NCBI GenBank assembly: GCA_963082975.1
Contig: OY720344.1
Location: forward strand, 74,946,053 to 75,010,052
DNA: 64,000 bases
Direction: 5' to 3'
Source: Labia minor
Taxonomy: Eukaryota > Arthropoda > Insecta > Dermaptera > Spongiphoridae
The notes below the pieces were generated by a model. It saw nothing but the letters and a program-made list of their open reading frames with translations, made no database searches and was not told the DNA's origin. Shown here in pieces: positions 35,225 through 45,070 of this stretch (position 1 is the stretch's first letter; the number at the start of each line of letters is the position of its first letter). Both the position numbers and the translations under genes were made by a program.

Positions 35225-35960
35225 TTTGTTATATCAATCTATCTATCCCTGTGGCCCTACGGATCTCGAAAGTAACCCCCAATTCTGAGCTATAACTATC
35301 TTATATAACTCCTACTCTGTCCCATCTGTCCCACGTCCCTTTCTACATTGTCCACTCACCACGTTCTTGGTCTTCCCAATCACACAAGACGTTTCCCAGT
35401 CGGTTTTTCCAAATATATATTTCGCCGATCTTTAATCTACCATTCTAGCCATGACCACTTCCCATCCCAGTCTTCTCTATTTTATAACCTTAATAACCTT
35501 AACTATATCTGGAGATGCATGGAGGTCATGCAATTCCTCGTTATGCCATCTCCGCCATACCCCGGTGATCTCATCTTTTTTTGGTCCTTAAATGCTGCAA
35601 ACAATCCTAATATCAAATTCTCTAAATTTACTTTCTCCCAAGAAAATCGACCACCCATATAATACCACAGGTAAAATAATTGTTTTAAATATTTCAATTT
35701 TCATCCATTTTGATAAAAGTTTTGATGAGTTAAGCCACTTTACTGTATGATAACAGACGTTACCCGATTGCGACCTCGATTTAAATTCTTATCCAATATT
35801 ATTATCCTTTGTAATTATAGAATCTAAGTATTTAAATTTTTCTACATTTTGTATTTTAAGACTTTGTGTTAATAATGTTTTTCTCTCTTACTAAATATTT
35901 TGTTTTATCCCGATTCAAAATCCCCATCTTATTTCCTGCCTCAATTCCATCATACATTAC
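35225..35960 (-). pseudogene. Non-LTR reverse transcriptase, 3' part, decayed
   Basis: Reversed, it begins with an AGGCAGGAAATAAGATGGG stretch, has ACAAAATATTTAGTAAGAGA and GGTCGCAATCGGGTAACG as in the copy at 39440, then the region equivalent to GEWR...HNEEL, and ends with the CGTAGGGCCACAGGGATAGA tail. It is broken by stops and shifts, and the VVLYGCEAW segment is largely missing. A Helitron-like end lies 140 bp further along the same strand. Confidence 0.8.
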
Positions 35961-36136
35961 GTGTATAGATAAGTGTCGGTTAAGTAAGAAATTTCTTTTT
36001 TTTTTGTTTCTATGACAGCAAAAAAGTAAACAAATTACCTACATACAAACACTCTCCTTTATATATATAGATTTAAAAAAATTGAAAATGAATGAGGTTT
36101 TCTAAGTTTCAGCTCTTCGAAAGTGATAGGTTTTGT

Positions 36137-36777
36137 CAGTGGCGTACCTAGAACTTTTGCCGCCCAGGGCGATCTCCAGTTTGCCGCCCTTTCTATTATA
36201 AGTCAATCAAATAGTGGTTTTTATAAATTAATACACATAAATAAATTAATTAATACACAGAGAGTAAATTTTAAACATAGCAAACCGCCTTCCGCCGGCC
36301 CTACTTTTCAAAAGAAAAATCGATGATTTAAAAAAAATATTGGTATATCACTTCAAAGTAATCATATAAACTTTTCAAAAGAATGACATTTATAAACTGA
36401 TATCAAAAAATTTTAGTTAGGAAAAATTGCCGAACAAAATCGTAAAAATGCGTTTACGAATTCAACGAATTTTAATGAATACAATAAAATAAAATTATTA
36501 TCCTGTTCTTGGAATTAGAATTCAAAATTTACACTAAAATGCATTTACATACACCGAGGAATAATATTCGAAATCATATATCATAATTTATATAAATCAA
36601 ATAGTAATCTTATAATAATCATAATAATCATTTATTATTCAAGAAAGAAAAAAAAATAAATATGAAATAAATAAGAGTTGCTTTTTATAACTATAATTAA
36701 ATATAAAAAATGCCGCCCCAAGATAAGTGCCGCCCGGTGCGGACCGCACCCACCGCCACCCCCTAGGTACGCCACTG
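36137..36777. mobile_element. hAT-type MITE, 641 bp, with exact target duplication
   Basis: Ends CAGTGGCGTACCTAG and, reversed, CAGTGGCGTACCTAG. The 8-bp duplication GGTTTTGT is perfect on both sides (36129-36136 and 36778-36785). Sub-terminal GCCGCCC repeats lie at both ends and the middle is AT-rich. The short plus frame at 36123-36326 overlaps it and is not a gene. Confidence 0.92.
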
Positions 36778-36785
36778 GGTTTTGT

Positions 36786-37562
36786 ACTTGTTAAATACAT
36801 TAGAGATTATAGACGATTATTAATTATAGATTTTATATTACAATAATTTTTACTAATAATCGTTTATACAAATGATGAAAAAATATAAATTATTTAATTC
36901 AATTATTTCAACAGTTTTATTTACTTTAATGAAAAATAAAATAAATAAGTCTGAAAAAACTGTTTTTTCAAAAATCATATACCTATATTATTCCTTAATT
37001 AAGAGATGCATATTTTACTTTTTTCTTGTCTACCTGTGTATCTTTATTTGTAAAAAATACATTTGATTTATTCTCTTTGATAAATGAAATTAAAATTTTA
37101 AATTCTCTTTATCAAAGACAACCCAATTAGTTTGGTTCCAAGGATAGATTATATTTTCTAATTTTTTTATTTTAAATATTATTATAGTAATTTTCATTTG
37201 ATGGAGGAATTTTTTAATCTTTCTTCGACAGATAAACTATTCAGTTTCTTTTTTTTTTTAAAAAAAAAAAGAAATATTCAAAAAGGTAGAAACTCTGCGA
37301 ATATAAATAATACTGATTTAATAATAAAAGGATATTTAATTTTAAGTTCTTTATTATATGACTGATTCAAGAATATATGTTGGAAAATGTTGAATAGATT
37401 ATTCATAATTATACTTTTTTCAATTTGAGATGGAAAATATGTGAGCATATTACATTTCATCTAAGTGAGAATTAATTTAATAATAATGCATCAACGTATA
37501 AGAACAGCAGCTATTTTTAGACCATGATAGATTCTTATTATTATATTTGGTAATTATTCTAA
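36786..37562. other. No gene seen; AT-rich
   Basis: Short frames at 36872-37066 and 37278-37460 are lysine/phenylalanine-rich strings expected from base composition. A 10-bp T run meets a 10-bp A run near 37250-37270. Confidence 0.45.
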
Positions 37563-38058
37563 TAAACGCATTTTCGGGGATTTGGATAATATTTTACCAG
37601 TGGGTTCCTTTGCAATTCCAAATAAACTTATCTTATGGAATTTTTTCGGACCTTTTTTAGTTTACGAGATAAAAATTATTAAAATTTGCATATAAATCCA
37701 TTGATATTCTATTTAGCTACCATGTTTTATTCTTTTGACTACCAGAGGGCGCATTAATTTTCGGTTTTTATAATTCGGTTTGGATTTATGAAAATTAAAA
37801 AAATAATTTAATGATTTTCCTATATCCACACCGGATTAGTGAATAAGTGAATAATTAGTGAATTACTCAATAAAACATTACTTAATGGTACATTTCGACG
37901 TTCATAACTAATCTGTCAAACTTAAAAATCTTTATTTTAATAATTTTTATCCCGTAAACGAGAAGAGGCCTGATAAAAATTCCATAAGAAAAGTTAATTT
38001 GGAATTGTAAGAGGAACCCACTGGTAAAGTATTATCCAAATCCACGAAAATGCGTTTA
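37563..38058. mobile_element. Terminal-inverted-repeat element with 120-bp arms
   Basis: The left arm (37563-37680) and right arm (37940-38058) are reverse complements at roughly 90%. They share TAAACGCATTTTCG at the tip, GGATTTGGATAATA and CCAGTGGGTTCCT inside. The central 260 bp carries no frame. The class is unknown; no target duplication was confirmed. Confidence 0.8.
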
Positions 38059-38199
38059 CTTGACGGTTTGAAATAAATTAATTTCCAGCTACAGAAAAAA
38101 TTTCAAATAATTTAAATGTATCTGTTAACGTTTAAGGGGTGTTTTTATGACTATTTTTTTTTTTAATTTATGTTCTTTTAAATTATTTGAATGGCGATT

Positions 38200-38530
38200 C
38201 GGTGAATCGGGTTTTAATATTACCAGCCAAACCCAATTGTAATAAATAATTAAAAAATTGTAAAATTTTTAAAGTATATAATAAATTGTATAAATTTGTT
38301 AAAGGGTCGAGCGATAGCTCGGTGTCCCAGGTATTAATATTACGAGCCAAACCCAATAATAATTAATCATTTTTTTTAACTTAATTACCGAGCCGAGAGA
38401 GGCTCGGGGTCTCGGTACTCTCAATTTAAAGATGATGAAAAATCGATTTCAATTTGTCAAAAGAGCGAACAGACAGACAGACAGAGAGACAGACTTTAAG
38501 TGAAGTTGAGAAAAACGTTATAATGAAAAA
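38200..38530 (+). repeat. Copy of the GAGCTCGG/GGCTCGGGG repeat plus a GACA run
   Basis: It has ATTACCAGCCAAACCCAA twice, GGGTCGAGCGATAGCTCGGT and GCTCGGGGTCTCGGTACT, as at the inner ends of the palindrome arms. At 38470-38492 it ends in (GACA)n near ATCGATTTCAATTTGTC, like other dispersed insect repeats. Confidence 0.65.
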
Positions 38531-38891
38531 CAATAATAATATTGATATTAATTATTATTTTGTTGTATTAATTTATATTATTTGCAAAATTTTATAAAAA
38601 TCTAAATATATATAGGATATATATATATAAAAATTAGTTGTTATTTGGATAGAAATTCTTTATAAATATTAATGTTTTAATTACAGTTACTTGTTTGTTT
38701 GTTTAAATTATACTTAAATATATATTATAAAAATTCGAAGATTTTTAATATTGGAAAACCAAACAATATACAAAATATAAAGTGATATTATAAATGAAAA
38801 TATAAAATGAAATGTGGAATTTGTTTTATATCCTTTGTTAACTCTTGGACTCCCAACACCACTATATATTTCTATATATTATATATATATA

Positions 38892-39303
38892 AGTTACAGA
38901 TTCAGATTCTGCAACCCCAATAGAATTCTGCAAGCTCATCATAAAACTAGTTATAAAAGAAGACACTTCACGCTAATAGTCAGTTAGTTCTTACCACAGA
39001 ACATCCCTACTTAACTAACTCACGTCATAGCCAGAAGCTCTGCCGGTCTGGCCAGAGATTCTTTGAAACATCTGCAATTGATCTCAGTCTAATTTAATCA
39101 TTTATATAGTTACATAAATTTCATATCAAATATTTGTTTTATTGCAAAAGCGAAAATTTCTTCAAAATCTATCGCAGAAGTTTCATATACTTCTAACCCC
39201 GATTCTCTTGAGGCACATTCAACTGCATAACCGTGCTTACCAGCACAATTTTATATTCAATATTTGTATAATCAATTTGTATAATAAATACAATTAATAA
39301 ACT
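38892..39303 (+). mobile_element. Gypsy/errantivirus-type LTR, 412 bp
   Basis: It is bounded by AGTT and AACT, the inverted ends typical of the insect gypsy group, and inserted in a TATATATA site as such elements prefer. A GTTATAAAAGAAGAC promoter core lies near 38950, and an AATAAA near 39280. It is followed directly by a primer-binding site. The coding region is absent: the leader runs about 100 bp into (TA)n and then an RT fragment. Confidence 0.6.
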
Positions 39304-39306
39304 AGT

Positions 39307-39320
39307 GCAGTCGGTAGGAT
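39307..39320 (+). other. Primer-binding site, tRNA-Ser type
   Basis: GCAGTCGGTAGGAT differs by one base from the complement of the 3' end of an insect tRNA-Ser, used as primer by elements of the 17.6/297 group. The preceding TGGC is altered to TAGT. Confidence 0.55.
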
Positions 39321-39449
39321 ATCTCCCTACCATCAAGTGGCTCAGTTACTTTATAAAAAGGTTTCGTCAGCTTCGAACCTTTAACTTATATATATATGTA
39401 TATATATATATATGAATCCATATAGACTTAAATATAATAGGAGATTCGA

Positions 39450-39730
39450 CAATTGAAATTAAAGATAGGGTAGATTAATTAATCGAAACAGGAAAAGAAG
39501 TGGGGCTGGAAAATAATAGTGCTAAGACAAAATATTTAGTAAAAGAGAGGAATAGTATTAACACACAAAGTCTTAACATACAAACTGTACAATTTGAAAA
39601 TGTAGAAAAATTTAAATACTCAGGTTCTGTAATTACGAAGGATAATAATATTAGACATAAATTTAAATCGAGGTTGCAATCGGGTAACGCCTGTTATCAA
39701 ACAAAAATTGGCTTATCTCGTCAAAATTAT
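39450..39730 (+). pseudogene. Non-LTR RT fragment, part 1 (upstream of the insertion)
   Basis: The reading frame gives TGKEVGLENNSAKTKYLV, then VQFENVEKFKYSGSVITKDN and SRLQSGNACY. These are the thumb-region motifs (EVGLxxNxxKTK; FKYLGSxIT) that follow the FADD catalytic box in many animal non-LTR RTs. The FADD box itself and the endonuclease are missing, and a stop lies just upstream. The natural continuation is in 40278-40755. Confidence 0.85.
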
Positions 39731-39859
39731 GGTCAATTTTACTTTACGGGCCTTTTTTAAAAATTAAAAAAAATGAATAATAACACAAAATAATGTTCAA
39801 AAAAATGATTATTTATTGAAATTAATGCGCGGAACTAATCAAAATCAGAAGCGAAAAAG

Positions 39860-40004
39860 CGTTTAAATAACTTTGGTATGAATAAAACTATTTCTAAAAT
39901 AAAATAAACCGAATTTAAAAAACCGAAAAAGTCTTTAAATTACTTTAGTATGGATAAAACTATTTCTAAAATCAAATAAACCGAATTTAAAAAACCGAAA
40001 ACTT
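39860..40004. repeat. 72-bp tandem duplication within the Merlin-like element
   Basis: Two copies of a unit containing GGATAAAACTATTTCTAAAA-like sequence and AAACCGAATTTAAAAAACCG, with a few differences. Confidence 0.85.
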
Positions 40005-40006
40005 AC

Positions 40007-40163
40007 ACTTTTGTTGTATCACTTGTTAATTTAAGTGGGCCATCACATTTGGGACACTTTTATGTCGGTTCAGTTGTATTAATTGCCAATCTTGCAACTG
40101 TTGAACCAAATTATCACTATTGCAAATCATATGAATTTTCACTAAATTAAATGTTTCCGCCAT
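40007..40163 (-). pseudogene. First exon of a Merlin/ISXO2-like transposase, frameshifted
   Basis: The ATG at 40163 opens MAETFNLVKIHMICNSDNLV and then QQLQDWQLIQ. After about 33 residues a one-base shift is needed to read KCPKCDGPLKLTSDTTK, a CPxC zinc-ribbon half of the kind found at the start of IS1595/Merlin transposases. A GTAAGT donor follows at 40006-40001, so this was probably exon 1 of a two-exon gene. The DDE core is deleted. Without the shift the frame stops at 40026. The assignment rests on the zinc half-ribbon, the 8-bp duplication and the end sequence; a match to a named family was not tested. Confidence 0.55.
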
Positions 40164-40277
40164 GTTCCGCGCTTCAGACTGACTCAAACAGGAAAGGGAT
40201 ATGTTTTATATTTTTATATCAATCAAAAAACACGTGTTAGAAAAAAGGCCCGTAAAGTAAAATTTAGCCAAAATTAT

Positions 40278-40755
40278 TATCAAAGGGGATTGAAATTAAA
40301 ATATATAAAATAATTATTTTGCCGGTTGTATTATATGGGTGTGAGGCATGGACTATGACCCTGGGTGACGACAGTAGATTTAGAGTATTTGAGAATAGGA
40401 TTCTTTGCAACATTTATTTATTAAAGAAAGATGAGGTGACCGGGGCATGTAGGAGACTGCATAATGAGGAATATGCATCTCCAAACATAGTTAGGGTTAT
40501 AAAATCGAGAAGGGTGCGATGGGCAGGGCACATGGCTAGAATGGGAGAGGAAACAATGACGAGAAATATATTGTTGGAGAGACCAATTACGAAACGTCCT
40601 CTTGGAAGACCAAGGACGCGGTGGGCGGATAATGTGGGAAGAGACATACGTGTAAGAGACAGGAGAGTGTAAGGGTTGGATTGCTGTGGCTCAGGATAGA
40701 GACACTTGGAGAAATGTGGTTGCTGCGGCCAATAACTTTCGAGTTCCGTAGAGCC
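40278..40755 (+). pseudogene. Non-LTR RT fragment, part 2 (C-terminal end)
   Basis: The frame at about 40310-40672 reads PVVLYGCEAWTMTLGDDSRF, RVFENRILCNIY, EVTGACRRLHNEEY and VRWAGHMARMGEE, ending RPLGRPRTRWADNVGRDI: the conserved C-terminal region of this RT family. Past the stop a shifted frame continues as DRDTWRNVVAAANNFRVP, the usual C terminus. This region helps position RNA during target-primed reverse transcription. It is a 5'-truncated, dead copy. Confidence 0.88.
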
Positions 40756-40760
40756 ACAGA

Positions 40761-41201
40761 GATAGATAGGTTTATTCTAATCTAACAAAAATCTATCTTT
40801 AAAATTATTACTATATATATTTATCAATATAATTTTTTTTCTAAAGATTTATTTATATTATACCATGTCTCATGAAAGATAATTGAAATTTTTGATGCGA
40901 TTAAATTAAACAAATAATAATAATAATAATAATAATAAAAGAAAAACACAAACAAAAAAAAAAGCGAACAGAAAGAATTTTTTTCTTTCGATTTATTTAT
41001 GACATTTCATTGGAAGCGTTGATTCACATTCAATCTCTCCTGTGTTTCTTTTGTTAGCGTGCTTTCAACTTACTATATTTTTTCTCCCTTCTAAGATAGA
41101 TACGGTGAAATAACTCGCAATAAACTTTTCTTTCTTTTTTGACGTTTCTTCACAAAGCTTGGGTAGGTCACATATATTAAAAACTCCCCTTATATAATAT
41201 A

Positions 41202-41245
<44 letters not shown>

Positions 41246-41800
41246 ATATATATGGATTACGTTTATATTGAAAATTAAATAATATTAAATATCCCTGTAT
41301 TATTATAAAAAGTAAGATATTTGATATAAGAAATAAAGGGATTTGCTTATGGAGATTGATGAAGAATTCTCATTAAATGTCATTTATTAATTTATTTTAA
41401 TTCAAATTGTGTATGTATTCTCATTAAATAATTCAACTCGATTTATATTAGAGGAATGTATTTGGATCGACTAATTCATTCAAAATCCAATCATTTATAT
41501 CCATAATATAAAGGAGAAAATTATTATATCACACAGTCAGATCAATTTTATTATTCTGATATCACTCATTTATAAAATTTATTATTGTCTTCATGTAATC
41601 CTCATAAATATAACAGCTCAAAGTTTTAAATAAATATTAAATTGTATTATTTAAATTTAGAAGTTATTAAATAGAAACATTTATAATCATTAAATAAATG
41701 ATGCAACCTATTTTAATTTTTATCACCCAGTATTTGTATAAATATTCATAAAACTCTAAGGTGAGGAAAGTGGTGAATAATATATTTATATATATATATA
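40761..41800. other. No gene; microsatellites
   Basis: An (AAT)n run at about 40914-40938 and a (TA)n run at about 41197-41244. The rest is AT-rich with no supported frame. Confidence 0.5.
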
Positions 41801-41843
41801 CTAGCTACTGAGAGCGCATTCGGCTCTTCCCCCTGTACCCCCT
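41801..41843 (-). mobile_element. Helitron-like 3' terminus
   Basis: On the minus strand: CAGGGGGTACAGGGGGAAGA, an imperfect GAGCCGAATGCGCTC hairpin, TCAGTAG, CTAG, then T. Upstream on the same strand (41950-41845) a short acidic/lysine-rich frame (TETEEEKEEKLKKDRF) is open but unrecognised. Confidence 0.5.
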
Positions 41844-43154
41844 GAAATCTATCTTTTTTTAACTTCTCTTCTTTTTCTTCTTCTGTCTCAGTAGAGCGAC
41901 CAGCTGGATGTAAGACTAACTTTAAATAGCCTATTTTCTCTCTAAGACTGAGACTCAATTAATCGTTTTTTAATTTTAGGTTCCCTATCTTTGTTTTGTA
42001 ATTCTAACAAATCAGATGACCCTACCTGACAATTTTAAACGTTCTTTCTTTTGCCTACTATTTTTTAAATACCTATTTAAATTTGATTTTTTCGGTGGCA
42101 TTCCGTAAAAAAAATATTCTAACTAAAATGTAGTCAAATTTGAAATTTTTTGTTATTATAATATGATATTTTAATGATTTTAATCGAAATATGATATTAA
42201 TTTCATCCAACAAATAGAATAAGCGTAAGTAAATAAAAAGTAAACATTTCTACTAAAGCTATCCATTTTCATTTTAAAAAATTCTAATTATTTCATTGCA
42301 AATAAAATAATATTTATTTTTATGTTGTTTAATAAAATACTAATTTAAAATATAATGTTAATAATATGGGTAATAAGTGAATGTTTGTAAATGTGCGTAC
42401 ATTTAATACTTGTTTATATGTCCTTGTGCCTCATGTCCAGTAAGAGTTTCAAATGTCAATAATTGAATTGTAATTAACATTGAATTAAATCGAAACAGCT
42501 CAGAGCATTAAATCTCGCCAATATATTATTCAAAGACCATTAACACCCATTTGACAAGAAAGGAGATCTGCTTTCTAAGGTAACACCTTCTAACTGGCAA
42601 TTAAATTAAACATTAGAAAAAGAGACTGTTTTAATTTATATACTTTCTAATTTTTAATTTATAATTGATTTTAATATACCTTTGTTTAAATAAAATCTTT
42701 ACATCTTAGTGTGCTTTTTATTGAATTTTTTATATATAAATATGGTAAAGTTTAATTTTACTAGCTTTAAACTTGGAATTTTTTTTACAAATAGAATGTG
42801 GCCAGATGACCGCATAAATAGGATTGGCTTAAAAAAAGAACACTCTGTTTGAAACCTATTGCTATACTACATATCCTGAGAGGATTATATCAGAATCCTG
42901 AGCCCCTTAGGATTTTCCCGATGGGACTTATGGCCCAATATTGATTTTTATTTAGTATTTATTTATTCGTTATATAAATAGGTATAGTTGAACGGATGGA
43001 TAAGTTTTTAGGGCATTCTTTAATAAATCTTTATTCAATATATATATATACATATATATAATTAAATATATGTGTATATTTTTGGGGGGGGATTTTCATG
43101 AAACTTGAATGTTTTTGAGAATTTGTTTCTGGTTATTTTCATGTTGGTTAAATA
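41844..43154. other. No gene that I can name
   Basis: Mostly AT-rich. A less AT-rich piece at 42790-42950 (CATATCCTGAGAGGATTATA) has short palindromic bits but no frame. The stretch 42440-42600 has no splice-bounded open frame. Confidence 0.4.
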
Positions 43155-43326
43155 AATTTGAATCTCGATCTTTCGGTCCTCATTTTCAAGGCTTTTGGGT
43201 AAGGTCTTAAACTTTTGAAGAGTTGAATATTTTTAAACTTTAATAAAAAGAAAGACAATAATCCCAAATCCAAAATACTAGATCTAGAAAACTGAAAAAC
43301 TGACACCGAAAGGTCGAGATTCAAAT
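43155..43326. repeat. Foldback, 23-bp arms
   Basis: AATTTGAATCTCGATCTTTC near 43155-43177 pairs with GAAAGGTCGAGATTCAAATT at 43307-43326. The loop of about 130 bp holds no gene. Confidence 0.7.
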
Positions 43327-43649
43327 TACATATTGACTCATAGTTGAGCATTGTTATAATGAAATCAAAATGAGAATCGGTGGTTAAATATTAAAGGGTG
43401 ATATTAACAATTATGACTAATCTGTGTTTTGTATATGAATATGTTAAGTTTAACAAAAATTATTTTATTGAAATTTAATTAAATGATGGATAATAAATAC
43501 AATTTCTTTTATAACGAATTGAAAGATATAGTAATAATCGTTAATTGAATGTAATTGACAAAGTGTAGGATGTAGAAATCTTTTTTCTGTATGTGGTAGT
43601 GAAGTAATAATAGGTATATATATATACATATATATAGAACGTTTTTTTT

Positions 43650-43904
43650 TTATGTCAAAATGTGAAATGTAATCTGGAAAGGGGAAATAATAGGATATGC
43701 CTTTATCGAGTGGTTTTGATGTAACTCGTTGGGTTCGGTTGTTAAGTGTTGCTCGACAGTAATCTGAGATCGTATATGGTGAAAATCATTCCTCGGAGAA
43801 TCAGTGATATGTTCGAAGGTAATGTTATTCAAAATAGTCACAATGGGAATGCTCTGTCGAGAAATGCAAGGAGGACACTCAATCTTAAAGGGATTGTTTA
43901 ATAG
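43650..43904 (-). pseudogene. Unidentified coding-like remnant
   Basis: An open frame of about 84 codons on the minus strand with a composition unlike random AT-rich DNA: ECPPCISRQSIPIVTI, then NITFEHITDSPRNDFHHI and VEQHLTTEPNELHQNH. It starts right after a stop and ends in AT-rich sequence; no splice sites or polyadenylation signal are convincing. It could be an old transposon or retroelement protein, or a host exon. Confidence 0.3.
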
Positions 43905-44171
43905 TTAATCGCACGTAGTGTTGAGGGTATTCAAAATTGCCTCTTGTTCGAATGATTGTCAACGAGTATCGAAAAATTGAAAATGTTTATAGTTTTTTTT
44001 ATAAAGAATATAAAAAAAACTTTCATAATAAACTTTTTTAACTGAATATACTATATTTCTAGAGTCTTTTTTAAATTAAATAAATGTATTTATTATAGTG
44101 GAAGGGGCGCTTTTGACATTCAGTAATACATCTGCACTTTGGAACCTTAACGGCATTTATATATATATTTT

Positions 44172-44261
44172 ATGAAAAATTATTTCCGTGTTATTTTCAA
44201 GTTTAATTGTGTGATTTGAGTCTCAATTAAACGTAAAAATAACACGGAAATAATTTTTCAT
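44172..44261. repeat. Short hairpin, 37-bp arms, 16-base loop
   Basis: 44172-44208 and 44225-44261 pair at 35 of 37 positions (TTATTTCCGTGTTATTTT and its complement). The size is that of a microRNA precursor, but the near-perfect pairing suits a small foldback repeat better. Confidence 0.75.
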
Positions 44262-44314
44262 AATAATAGAAACTTTCAGGGAAACCTAAACAAACAAATA
44301 TATATATATAATAT

Positions 44315-44606
44315 CAGTGGCGTACCGTGAGGTTCTTGCGCCTGGGGGCAACTGAGAAATCAGCGCCTCCTTTCGTATATATATATATAATTTAATTTTT
44401 TTTAAAGAATATTAATGACGAATAACGAAACAAGTTTAACAGATTTTAATAAGCGTATAAATAATATTTATTGACTTACACAAAATACAGTTTAACTTTA
44501 AATATTAATTCTTCTTTTGTTCCAAATTGGCTTCCCCAATTTTGCGCCCCTAAATTTGGCGCCCGGGGACATATGTCCCCCCTGCTCCCCCCTAGTTACG
44601 CCACTG
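44315..44606. mobile_element. hAT-type MITE, 292 bp, with exact target duplication
   Basis: Ends CAGTGGCGTACCGTGA and, reversed, CAGTGGCGTAACTAGG. The 8-bp duplication TATAATAT is perfect (44307-44314 and 44607-44614). Inner GCGCC(CC) repeats lie at both sides. It belongs to the family of 36137-36777. Confidence 0.9.
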
Positions 44607-44636
44607 TATAATATATAAACTGGTTGAGCTTAGGGA

Positions 44637-44820
44637 CACGATATCGAAAGCAAAGTATCGATTCTTAGGATCGATAGATATCGAAAGGCTAAGTATCGAT
44701 TCTTCGATAGTATCGGACTCCAAAGTTATGAAAATGCTATTTTCATTGTCAAATTGAAATGAAATAATAGTTGAAGCTATTTGGCCAGGCAAATACTATT
44801 TGGCCAGGCAAATACTATTT
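44637..44820. repeat. Two small tandem repeats
   Basis: GATATCGAAAGCAAAGTATC and a second copy about 36 bp on, rich in ATCGATA motifs, then two and a half copies of a 20-bp unit CTATTTGGCCAGGCAAATA at 44777-44820. The minus frame through them is not a gene. Confidence 0.7.
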
Positions 44821-44849
44821 GCCTAAAATTGCCATTTGCCTACGCGCGA

Positions 44850-45070
44850 CAGCGGTTCTCAACCTAGGAGACGCGAGCATATAAAGTGTCCGCAAACTTT
44901 TGAAAATTTTGTTCTAAAAAAAGGTAAGATGATTTTGTGGCCAAACTTTCCGAACTAAAATGGTTCTAAAAAAAAGCTCAGATGATTTTGCGATACTCTG
45001 AAACAGGGGGGCGTGACCTCACATCAGTGTTCTAAGGGGGTCACAGAGCCTGAAAGGTTGAAAACCCCTG
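44850..45070. mobile_element. hAT-type MITE, 221 bp
   Basis: Ends CAGCGGTTCTCAACCT and, reversed, CAGGGGTTTTCAACCT. The interior has duplicated AGATGATTTTG pieces. No clear 8-bp duplication, so the flanks or ends have changed. Confidence 0.7.

Larger units (their letters stand above)
39731..40269. mobile_element. Merlin-like DNA transposon, non-autonomous, 539 bp
   Basis: The ends share TTTTACTTTACGGGCC and begin GG (GGTCAATTTT left; GGCTAAATTTT right, reversed). An exact 8-bp target duplication AAAATTAT flanks it (39723-39730 and 40270-40277), and the related copy at 58785 shows the same site without the insertion. Merlin elements make 8-9-bp duplications, and the interior encodes what looks like the N terminus of an ISXO2/IS1595-type transposase. 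Confidence 0.75.
39440..40760 (+). mobile_element. Non-LTR retrotransposon, 5'-truncated, split by a Merlin-like insertion
   Basis: The best-preserved copy of this family in the window. It holds the region after the RT catalytic core, then the C-terminal zinc-finger-poor domain, and a 3' tail with CTTTCGAGTTCCGTAGAGCC and GATAGATAG. A 539-bp element with 8-bp duplications interrupts it at 39731-40269. Other fragments of the family are at 13739, 14088, 22485, 35225, 54350 and 58730-59345. Confidence 0.88.

Noticed and set aside
36123-36326. 67-codon plus frame
   Set aside because: Starts outside and runs into a MITE with exact target duplication.
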